Origin: Caprimulgus europaeus
Taxonomy: Eukaryota > Chordata > Aves > Caprimulgiformes > Caprimulgidae
Direction: 5' to 3'
Assembly (NCBI GenBank): GCA_907165065.1
Contig: OU015532.1
Span: 31,970,339-32,034,338, forward strand
Length of the DNA stretch: 64,000 bases
The translations under genes were made by a program, and so were the position numbers. How positions within the stretch are numbered: the first letter of the stretch is position 1; the number at the start of each line of letters is the position of its first letter. The notes under the pieces are model-generated. The model saw nothing but the letters and a program-made list of their open reading frames with translations, made no database searches and was not told the origin of the DNA. Below are positions 54,197 through 64,000 of the stretch, one piece after another.

Positions 54197-57100
54197 AATT
54201 GTACAGGTCAGAAATTGAAACACTTGATAAATAATAGAAGTTTTAGGCACAAAAAAATTGTATAAAACTTCCTTTTTCTAAACAAGTAAATCTAATGTGG
54301 TGTCCAGTACAGTACTGATGAGATTGAGGTTGATCAGTGATACCAGACTCGTTTGGTATTTTAACAGCATTAACTTGCTGAACCTTCGCCTTTGCCATCT
54401 GCTTTTCCAGCACTGGTGGTGTGGTGTATTGCAGCTGGAGTATATTCACTTGTCTCTCTAATCTCTTTCTCTCTACTTATTCTCCTTGTTATTCTCCATC
54501 CATCCCATCTTGGGCTGTATTTTTTTTAGTGGGGACTATCTTCCTAGTACACAGGATTCCATTTCAGCCCTTTTAAGCAGTTACTATAAAAACAGCCTTA
54601 ATTAGTAAATTCCTACAAGTGTCCCCTCTCTCAAAGAAATAATTGTGATCAGGTGAAAGTCGAATTGAGGGAACTCTTCAATGTTAAAAAAAATCATGAA
54701 AGTGTAAAATTTTTAAATTGTTATTAGAGAAACAACTGATGAATGGCTATATACTTATATATATATTATATGAGTTCTGAGTTCTAAAATCTTTTAGTAG
54801 CTGTGATGAACTGGAGAAATTAAAATCTAAGTGTTTACTATCAGCCACAAGCCAAAACCAAAGTGTATTTAGCAGAATTTACCACCATATCTAAGACAGA
54901 AAATGACTAAAAATTTGCTATATTTCTCTATAGTTCTTTTGAAATATAAATTTTATATTTTAATGTTAATTTACATACTCTTGTGATTATTTTTTTTTGT
55001 ATTGTTTCGGTACTCTCTTCTGTATTGTTGGAGTCAACATAATTTCTCAGTTCAGAATAACAAGATGTTTCAGATTCTAGGTAAAAGCTAGTTACGCTTT
55101 CTTTTACCTCCTCCTTTTAATCTCTACCATTTTCTCAGTCCCACAGCTACTCTCTTAAAATTTAAATTTTAAAAAAATCAGAATATGATACCTTTGATAG
55201 CAAAATTTATGGATATTTGTAAGCATAAAAATATTAAAAGATGGAAATCAATAGTGTATTTTAAGAAAGGGACTAACAACTGTCATAGCTCCTGAACATT
55301 TTACCCTCCTCCTTTGGAAATCACAAACCTGTTGATATGAGTAACCATAAAGTTCCTGCTGCTGTTCATAATTTCTTTCTCTTTTGACCTCCCACAAAAA
55401 GATCTCAAGGAGCTTTGAGCAAGAAGGAAGGGACTTCTTTAATGGTCCTTACAAATCCTTCTTTTCCATACCATAGAACTGAAATTGTTCTGCTGAATCA
55501 TCTTACGCAGCTTTGAAAAGAGAGGCCTCCTGCAGATGGTATAGAGTTGAGAATTTAAATTTTGTTCTGAATTGCCAAATGAAAGCTTAATAAATGTGTT
55601 ACATGTCTTGTAGAAATCAACTGTGGTAAAGATAATCTGAAAACAAATTAGAATTGCCTAGTGTCCTTTTGTCCTATCAGTCCTTATAGATAGATCCATT
55701 TTAAAATGTAGTTTTCAGAGATTGATTTTGAGCATTCTTACCTGTAATGCTGAAAGGTGATTTGTATTAGAAGCACATTATTGTATATTTTAGCCACATT
55801 TATCAAAGTTTACACTGAAAATTGGGCACTGCTGAGTGGCTGTAAGGTTCTGTAATGTTAACATTGCATATTAATGTTGAAAATTTCTACTTGAGTCAAA
55901 GGCATATTTAAAAACACTCTTAGGCTTCTTCTTTTCTTCACAGACCAAAATAAAAATTGGAGGCTCAGTCTCCTTGAAGTCAGTGGAAAATGGGTTCCTA
56001 AGTGTCTGTGCTTATAGGCCATGAAATATAGCTCTAAGATTTGCTGTTAATGTCTTATCAGTTCTCCTGTATGTTTCAGCCATAGGATTTCTCCTAGTAG
56101 TTGCTTTCATCAAGTATAAGATTTCTGTTTAAAATATAACATATTATTGAGAACTAGTTTATTGTAGATCTGCTACTGAGGAATGCATGCAAAGCTAATG
56201 GATGCCACTTCTTAAGGATTCAAAGTGCAGAAATGTCCTTCTTTTGTCTGAAGATTTTTCAGGAAAGCAACCAGTGTATTGCTTCTTTGGACAATAAGTT
56301 AATAGCCAGGAGGAGCCAAAGTAACACCTATGGATTTTATGAGTGGGAAAGCATCAAAAAGGGATGTACCACCTTTGGCCCAATTTCTGTCAGGAAAATC
56401 AATTCACTTTGGAATCTGGAGTGGATTTTATGCATTTATAAGTTAGATCCTGTTTAATGCAAAACAGTGGAAGTTTTCTTGATACCATCAATGAGAAGTA
56501 TTTTTAAAAAAAATTACGTACACTATCTGCTTTTTTATAGATTATTTTCTATTGAGAAGTGCCTTTTCAGAAATTCCAACAATGAAATTATAATTATATG
56601 GTATCTTTCTGTCAGAAGCATCCCAAATTTCTATACTCAGTAGTACTGTAAATATCCATGCTTTTGCAAAAGCCATCCTTGACTCAGTGGAATGCTGACA
56701 GGTATGCATAGAACACCACACAACAAATTAGATGAGGAAAATAAAAAGGGGAGGTTTTAGATAGGGGGAGAGGGAACTATTTTGACTTTAGCTAGAGAAT
56801 AGAGTTAATATTCTACTGTCACTGAAAGTGTCCTTGTGACTCCACTGGCCAGAGTAGTTAGTATTCCCGCTTTCTGTCTTCTTAAAAGATGTTTCATCTG
56901 AACAATGGCACAGTCAATATAGATGTCTTAATTTTTTATGTATGCTACATACTCTGCAAAAAAGTGAAAGGCTGTGATTTTTTGCTCTTGTATAATTCAG
57001 TGTGTAGCCAGTTCATTTTTTCTTAATTATAAAAAAGTGAAAAGTATAAATGAAGCTACTCAAAATACATTACACTTCTCTGCAAATGTAATTTGAAACT

Positions 57101-60100
57101 CATGAAACTTTAATGCATCAAATATGGAATGTTGTTTTTATGCTACGCAGAAAAAAAGTTATAAAAGTTAAGTTTCTTCTCTATGTTATAAAACTGTATA
57201 TCATAGAGAATTCATGGAGGATTTGGTTTTTTTCCATTCCCACACTTATGAATCATGTTTTCATGAGGGCTACTCATGAAACTACTTACAGATTTTTGTG
57301 TGTGCATATATGTGTGTAAATTTTTAATAATACTGTGTTCAGAACTAGATGATCTCATAAAATCAGCCACTTGTATAACCAACATCCTTTTAAGAGTTAT
57401 TCTCTCTCCATACACAACTTGCACGTGGACAAATTTAGTAAAAACTGCTTTTGAGATAAGAAGCCTTTCTGTTTATGAGTTAGAGCCTGCTCACACACTG
57501 GTGACACAATGACAACTAAAAGAGAGACCAGAGAATTGTTTTAATTGTTTGTTTAAATGTTATTTGCTAATTCCTTGCTGTGAGAAGTTTGAATTCCAAA
57601 TTACATCTTTCGTTAAGAGCATGAAAGAAAAATCTTAATGTTCACACTTTAAAGTGGGTAGAAGGGTAATTAGGTAGTAACTAAAAGAAGTGGGAGGTAC
57701 TTTTTTTCAGTTCCCCAAAGAGTCAAGGTTTAATATAAAATACTAATTGGAAAACAGTCTGAAATTAAGCCAAAGCAGCAATTTGTGCAAAAAAACCCCT
57801 TACATATTCTTTCCTCTAGTAAATCTATCTCTAGCTTGGTTCCAAGGTTCTAAGCTTCTTGATTTCAGATGTAAATTCTTCCTGAGCATTTAAGCTGAAG
57901 ATCAGTTTCTATTGCATGATAGTTTTTAGGACTAAAATGAAGTACTGCCCTTGAGAAATACAGCTTGAGCTGAGAGGAGGTCTGAGAACTGGAACAAATA
58001 AACACGATAAACAGTAGAGTGGGAATTGGCCCAAACTCCTGCTGCAGTGTACCAACAAATAAATACAAATAAATGTTTTAGAATATCTATTTGTCCTGTC
58101 ATTTTAATTTATTATATTTGTAATAAAGTAGTATGATTTTAACTTGAGAAAGACCACTTGCAATATTATTTTTTTCTATCGGTTAATTTAATTTTGAATT
58201 GACCTGAAAGAAATAGTAGTTATGAGGGCAGAAATACCACAAAGAAGCAATATAGAGAAATAGCAAAATGACATTCATCTTGCAATAGTTGCGGGTGAAA
58301 TATATAAAGGGAATACTGCGAGCATATGTACTGCTTGTGATGAGAAGAAAATCTCAGGAACACAAACGTGACTAGAAAAAATAGATATGCTTCATGTTGA
58401 AGAACAAAGTAACAGCTAATCTCTTCCTGTAATCCAATTGCACTTGTTCACAGAATATTTCAGTTCTAGATATCCTTTTATAGAAAGAGAGAATTAGAAT
58501 TGGAATGGCATTTAGAGAATTTAAACATAATCAAGTAAGTTGAAGACTAATCGAGTCTCTTTTTATGCATATTTGCTTATTTTTTTAAATAAATGTAAAT
58601 CAGACCATTAGAAAGATGTGTCTATTCCTTCTAAGTATTTTTTCTAAAAATAAGTTACATATTTTTGAACTGAGCAACCAGTGCATGACACCTCTGAAAA
58701 AGTAAGTTCATATTTCACCATATGCACATATGGAACTCAGGCCAGAGCTATTGAAGTCACTGAGAGACATTCCATTAACTTCCTTGAGGGTATATGTGTG
58801 CAATCACTAGAGATATGCTGTGTAAGGCTACTGTTGGAGGCTGAGCCTGAGTCTGACTTGAACAAACACCTGTCTAGACCAGAGTAGTATTTCCGCCTGC
58901 TGTGCACGTAGGATGACTCATGACCTTTTGGTAGCTTTTTCTGCCTTGAACTTATGGTTGGAATTGAGTATGTAACCAAGGACTTTCTGAGAGTTGCCTG
59001 ATATGACAGAGCATGGCTGTAAAGTCTAAGTGCATGCAGGCATCATCCTGCCTGTGATGTACATAGTTGTATTTCTGCCTGATTACAGTAGACCTCTATC
59101 ACATCTCTTGTTGACCCTGATTTTCCTCCCAGATTCATTGTACTGGCACTTTGGTTTAAGGATGGATGGCACGGGATTACTCACATCAGGACAAGCCTAC
59201 TGTAGCAGTGTTTAGTCTGCTGCACAGAGAAATAATAGCTGGTTCTTATACTTCACTGACTGCTCTCTACAGGAACCTGTGCTTTCAGAATACCCTTTCA
59301 TTAATTCCAAGCCTGTAGTCAAATGAGCAGCTAAAATTTTCATAGGTATAGAATCCAGTGCACAGATGGAGCTTTAAAGAAAGTAACTGATGAACAATGA
59401 AAACGGGAAAAGAGATAAAATGGAAGATAGTAATTTAAATATAGTTTTAAAGGAATAACAATTATTTGCTTTAGAGAGACTAAAATGTAGAATTGTGCCA
59501 GATTAGGATGAATTTTTTACGTTAGATGGAACCCTTTTTGTAAAGGTTTCTCTGTTAAGATAAAATAACATTACAACAATTGAAAGATTTAACAGAAAAA
59601 AAGAACAACTATTACAGAAGAGTCATGGCATGAGTTATAATTAAACTTGTGAAAATAAAAGAGGAAAAGGGAAAGCTGAATAACAGATAAAAACGTTCCT
59701 TGGTTCATTAATCTGTGCAATCTCTTCAGAAACAATTCTATGAGGTGGAATAAGTAGAACATGATGCAATTAGATCCTTCTACTGTCAGATTGTTGAATT
59801 TGTTTTTTCCAAGTTTTGATGCTATTTTGTATAATCATTGATTCTTTTTCTTTTCTGGTGTAATTTAGTGCAGGCGTGTTTTATGCCACCATGTGAAGAT
59901 TTAAACTTAAAGCCATGGTTTTTGGCCTCCTTACATACAATTACTCTAATTGGTATAACAGCCAAATCAAGTGTTAATTCTTGCTATCTAGGCAGTCAGG
60001 ATATATTTCATCCTCCCACTGTGTTTGCCAGGTAAATACTTTGTAATAGCTGCGTGGCACATAAGGTGCTAGTTTGTGATTGCCACCCTCCCATCTCCAA

Positions 60101-60359
60101 AGACTGAGAGAAGTGAGAATATAACCAGAGCACATGTTATCAGAGAGAAAGAGGGCAAGGAAATAAAGTAAAAGAAAAGAGAAAGGATTGGGAACCTTGC
60201 CATAGGTAATTTGAGGTGTTTACACAAGAGGAGTGGGAGTGAGAACTGGCGAGACAGGACATGAAGCCTTAGTGTGGGTAGCAGTGCAGGTTTGATCATG
60301 GTTCTGCTTCCCATGAAGATATTTTGTGTGTGTTGAAATACACTCATAGCTGCTTAGTG

Positions 60360-60850
60360 CAGATTATCTCCATGCAGCATAAAGGATGGGATGAGAAGTG
60401 GCATAGCATAATCTCTGAACATCTGGCATTCCACAGTAGATGCTATTCGGCTCCCAGAACTGAGCCAAGACTTTGGTAAATCAGAGGACTTTTAGATGAT
60501 GCTGACGTGATAGGTGAGTGCAGCGTGGGCTTATGCAAGTGGCTTGTCAATAAATGGAGAAGGATTAGGGAGTTAGCTGATACAGAGTTTAGGATTCTGC
60601 AGCATGCAAGGGTAAATATGAGCCACTAATGCTAAGTTAAAGCAATTTGAATTGCATCCTCTGGACATAATGGCTGAGATCCTTCAAGTACCGAGTGTCC
60701 TCTTCTGAAGTGCAGAGTTTCATCAAATCTCTGCTGACTTCATTGGGCACTGAGGGCAACAAACTGCTCTCCAGTTTGAGCCCTTCTTAAGCACCACAGT
60801 TGCTTGGACTGTTGCACCTTTGTCAAGGCTTTTAAAGACGTCATAATGTA
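60360..60850. other. Higher-complexity intronic block with CRE-like sites
   Basis: Mixed-composition sequence containing TGACGTGA (about 60503) and GACGTCAT (about 60837), both one base from a consensus CRE. There is no long open frame and no repeat signature. It could be a conserved regulatory element or only a patch of average composition. Confidence 0.15.
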
Positions 60851-61964
60851 TTAGTGAAAATATATACAGTGAGATTACTTTATTTCTTTTATTTTTTGTT
60901 TTAGTTTGATTTCTTTTCAGGGCAGAAGTATTTAATTTTTGAGCCTAATTTTTAACTCGCTTATGCTAACACAAATAAGATGAGAGTGATGCCTGTGGAA
61001 GTAATTAATTTGTTTTGTGAGTAAGCAAATGTCATCATTGTAATCCTTATTTTTTATGAAATCTATTTGGCATGAAGTAAAGGTTGAGTTCCTTACATTT
61101 TTTTCTTTCTGTAGCATTTGAAAAAATTAAATTGCATATGTATTTTCAGCTTATGTTCTTAATTGCTTTAGATACTCACTCTCCTTTTTGCAGTGCAAAT
61201 TTTAATTTAGCCGGGAGCATACACACAAACCTGGAAACTTAACCTTCCTGCACAGCCAAAGATACCATTATTGGATAGCTCAGAGCACTTATTTTGGGTA
61301 GTAGTTAGGTTTCTCACTTCTGCATCCAAATCACTTTCTGAACTTCTTATCTGTAAAAAGGAAGTAAGAGAACTACGTAATTTCCCTGAAAGACAAGGAC
61401 TTAAGTACTTTTAAAAAAAGTGGTGGTGCAAGTAACAAAACCAAACAGATAATCTTTGATTTTCAATTTCTGTTTTTATAACAGGAGTTCAGACCAATAA
61501 TTTTTTGCATCATTTTATGTCTTGTAACTTAGTGACCTTAAGGATTTTAGGCTCCAACAGAAAAGAAAAAAAATATACATTTTATATATGCATTATTTCA
61601 TTTGTACTGGCACTGAGAGGGCTTTAGCCTAATGTGTTAGGTACTGGATTAGTATACAACACAACCAATGTTTGCCCTAAAGAGTTGATATTCCAACATA
61701 TAAACCAGGGAAGATCTACTAACTTGGTCAGCACTGGCGCATTGGTTATGAACGAAGCAGGATCTGGCAAATCAGTTGTCAAAAGCTCCCAAAGAAGCTG
61801 TTGTTAAATACTAAACCAGTGGAGTCAGGTGAATGCTTTCTATAGTGTGTGGCACAAAACCATAATCAGGAAAGCTGTGGTATGCAATAAAAGATTTGCA
61901 GTTTTATTGAGTTTTCCTGTATGATTCTGGTTTTATACAACTTCACATTTTTGGAGTGTTAATT

Positions 61965-62025
61965 AAAAAAAAACCCAAACAAATAAACAAAGCAAAAACA
62001 CCAACAACAAACCAAACCAAACTCC
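61965..62025 (+). repeat. A/C-rich low-complexity tract
   Basis: A run then AAACCCAAACAAATAAACAA and CAACAACAAACCAAACCAAA; the complement of the G/T tracts elsewhere in the introns. Confidence 0.7.
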
Positions 62026-62258
62026 TTAAATATTTATATTTAACAAAAATCTGAACATTCCTTATATTTAGCAATTAATTAATACATTTTGTTTCTAGAT
62101 CCCAAAACAAATCTATTGATAGTTTCCTTCTTTTTCTGATAGAAAAACTAAAAAGAACACCTAAAAATCATCAGATAGTTTGTACTACATTTTAAAATGA
62201 CTATGAGATTTCCTGACTTAGAAATGTGTCTATAAATATATTAAAAACATTTCAATGT

Positions 62259-62306
62259 TTGTGTATATATACACAGATATGTATGTATGTGTATACACAC
62301 ACATAC
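62259..62306. repeat. TA/TG/GTAT-type microsatellite
   Basis: GTGTATATATACACAGATAT, then TGTATGTATGTGTATACACA and CACACATAC; the outer TG and CA parts form an imperfect inverted repeat. Confidence 0.7.
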
Positions 62307-62700
62307 TGAGATGTTTACATTTTTATGGGATTATTTAGTCTATGGGTGGGCTAAATGTTTTTTCAATACTGTACTTTTATGTTAACCTTAAAAATAAGTC
62401 ACCACCTTATAATTTATTTATTCCATAGAAGATCTTTTGTTTTGATGTCAGTGAACTTGAAATCATAAAGAAGTTTAAAATTCAATATATATTGTAAAAC
62501 AATTCAGTGCCAAATACAATATGGTATGTTTAAATTTTCAATGTACATATTGTATAAGTGGAAAATACAAATGTTTTTTAACTTTATAGTATGCTGGATT
62601 TTCAAAGATTTTATTTTGAAGCTGTCATAACAATTGGAAATTTTAAAAGGGTAATACTAGAAAAAGCTTATTTATAGGGCATGCTTTTTTATTTGTAATT

Positions 62701-62734
62701 AGCTTGACCTTATAGTAAGCTTGACTTTATAGCG
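62701..62734. repeat. 17-nt tandem duplication
   Basis: AGCTTGACCTTATAGTA is followed directly by AGCTTGACTTTATAGCG; the two copies differ at three positions. Confidence 0.8.
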
Positions 62735-63900
62735 AGGCAGTAACATGAGAATATTGCTAATAAAATTTTAATTCTATTTTGTATTGACTTGTTGCTGAGA
62801 TGTTTAGATAGTATTTTCCTTAAAGGATTAACAAATTGAAAAGTGTTACCCCTACGTATATACATCACAAAACTGGGATGAATGGTTATCAGTAGGCTAC
62901 TAAAAATGTATTTTTGTAAGTTAAAACATCATATTAATTGAATATCATGAAACAGATGGTACATTAAAATGTTGAGACACATTTGTAAAGTGTATATAAA
63001 AAAAAAAGCTACCAAAATATGTATAAATATTGAATTTTTATACTGGGTGTCATTCTTCACTCATAGCAATAAGTCAGTAAGAAATAAATTTGTTGACGTT
63101 AATGAGGTTGAATCATATTTATGAGAACATTAATGAGTTTGAAACGTATTTAAACAGGAAGAAAGGTAGGATTTATAGGCAAATACCTTTCATTTGAAGA
63201 AATTTTGATAAACTTTTTAAAATGTACATCTGCTTTTTTTTTTTTTTTTCAAAATCTTCAGCATTTAGATACTCTTCTCTGCACTGATAGGCTGAATAAT
63301 ATAATACTGTAGCACATAATGAATTTCTATATATTGATGTTGGTGACAGGTTTAACAATCAAGATCATGTCCTGTTGAAGACCAGCTGTTTTATCTGTCC
63401 ATGCTATACCAAATTTGTTTTAGCCAAGTGGGGTTTTTAATTATTGTTACTGTAGATGCTTTAAGGGAACGTAAAGAATTTCAGACACATTTTGTCTAAA
63501 AAGGTGGTTTGCTACGTTAGCCCAGAAAGAGAGGAATCAGATGAAAACACTCACTTTGGTACAATCTAAGACACTCTTTCCATACGAGCATAATACTTGC
63601 ATTTACAATCTTGGTCTGAAATGTACTATGCTGAAAGCAGTATATTCTGTGGGAGAATTATAAATATGATTTTGCTCTTATTTTATCTTTAATTCTTTGT
63701 ATTGTGCATTTGAAACAGATGCAGAGCATTAAAAAGCGTGATGAGCTGTATTTGTTTTTAATATATTTTTAACCTTTTATTTTAAAAACGTGGTAACTAA
63801 CTTGCTTCATTCTTTTCCTTCCTTTTATAGGGTAGCAAAATATTATAGTGTTTATGCACAAAGCAGAAGTATTATTTATATATATTTTTTTTAATTACAG

Positions 63901-64000
63901 GTAAAGATTATAGTTCCCAACAGCACAGCAGGTCTGATAATAGGGAAGGGAGGTGCTACAGTGAAGGCTATAATGGAGCAGTCAGGGGCTTGGGTGCAGC
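63901..64000 (+). CDS. NOVA1: NOVA1 final coding exon, start of KH domain 2 (cut by window end)
   Basis: The exon follows a long T-rich acceptor ending TTTAATTACAG and begins at a codon boundary: [11 protein letters not shown], then [12 protein letters not shown], then [10 protein letters not shown]. This is the first half of the second type I KH domain, including the GKGG loop (exon residues 15-18) that contacts RNA. In other vertebrates this exon continues through KH2, the Ala-rich spacer, KH3 and the 3' UTR; only 33 codons and one base are inside the window. Codon 24 (63970-63972, ATA) is Ile, where the modern human protein has Val (residue about 200 of the long isoform). The other visible residues agree with the NOVA1 sequence as I know it. 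NOVA2 is very similar here, but the linkage with the two upstream NOVA1 exons settles the assignment. Confidence 0.96.

Larger units (their letters stand above)
40167..63900 (+). other. NOVA1: NOVA1 intron between the cassette exon and the KH2 exon
   Basis: A 23.7-kb intron starting GTACAGT and ending TTAATTACAG. Features seen are the YCAY sites at its start, higher-complexity blocks at about 42130-43000 and 60360-60850, G/T-rich tracts (48299, 53171), a CR1 tail (about 52000-52082), (TA)n tracts (53021, 62259), an A run (46543), a perfect AT hairpin (50271), a 17-nt tandem duplication (62701) and an A/C-rich tract (61965). The remaining sequence, including 43.7-47.9 kb and 53.3-60.3 kb, is AT-rich intron without recognisable genes. 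Confidence 0.9.

Noticed and set aside
58480..58560. Possible further CR1 3' end (AGAATTAGAATTGGAATGGC)
   Set aside because: Only a loose resemblance over about 30 nt; too diverged to call.
1..64000. tRNA, rRNA, microRNA or other RNA genes, CRISPR arrays, a second protein gene
   Set aside because: No cloverleaf-like, repeat-spacer or family-level protein signal was seen by eye. A covariance-model or homology search could still find something short.

Overview
The window is a piece of a vertebrate nuclear gene, almost certainly from a bird. It is AT-rich, has no prokaryote-style gene packing, and carries several copies of the avian LINE CR1. These are recognisable by the 3' end with its ATTCTRTG octamers and the phrase GGTCCCTTCCAAC or its complement. 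I cannot name the species from the sequence.

The only protein-coding gene I can support is NOVA1, the neuronal KH-domain splicing regulator, transcribed on the + strand. Three exons are visible: the second half of KH1 (29480-29646), the 72-nt alternative cassette exon between KH1 and KH2 (40095-40166), and the first 100 nt of the exon that starts with KH2 (63901 to the window end). The earlier exons (N-terminus, first half of KH1) and the rest of the KH2/KH3 exon lie outside the window. The remainder is intron: at least 29.5 kb upstream of the KH1 exon, 10.4 kb before the cassette exon and 23.7 kb after it.

The exon phases fit together. The KH1 exon begins inside a Gly codon and ends at a codon boundary. 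The cassette exon is 24 whole codons and the KH2 exon starts at a codon boundary, so both the skipped and the included mRNA stay in frame. The cassette exon and the first 40 nt of the intron after it are packed with YCAY tetramers, the sequence NOVA binds. This agrees with the known ability of NOVA1 to control splicing of its own exon. The KH2 part of this bird gene carries isoleucine at the residue where modern humans have the derived valine (the I200V change).

The introns hold five CR1 fragments of different age and orientation, a strong G-quadruplex candidate next to one of them, G/T-rich and (TA)n/(TG)n simple repeats, a few perfect inverted repeats and short tandem duplications. They also hold several CpG-containing, higher-complexity blocks that could be conserved regulatory elements; that last point is inference. 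I see no RNA gene, CRISPR array, second protein gene or wholly new system. The other open reading frames are short, mostly lack a convincing start, match no family I know and look like chance or repeat-derived frames.
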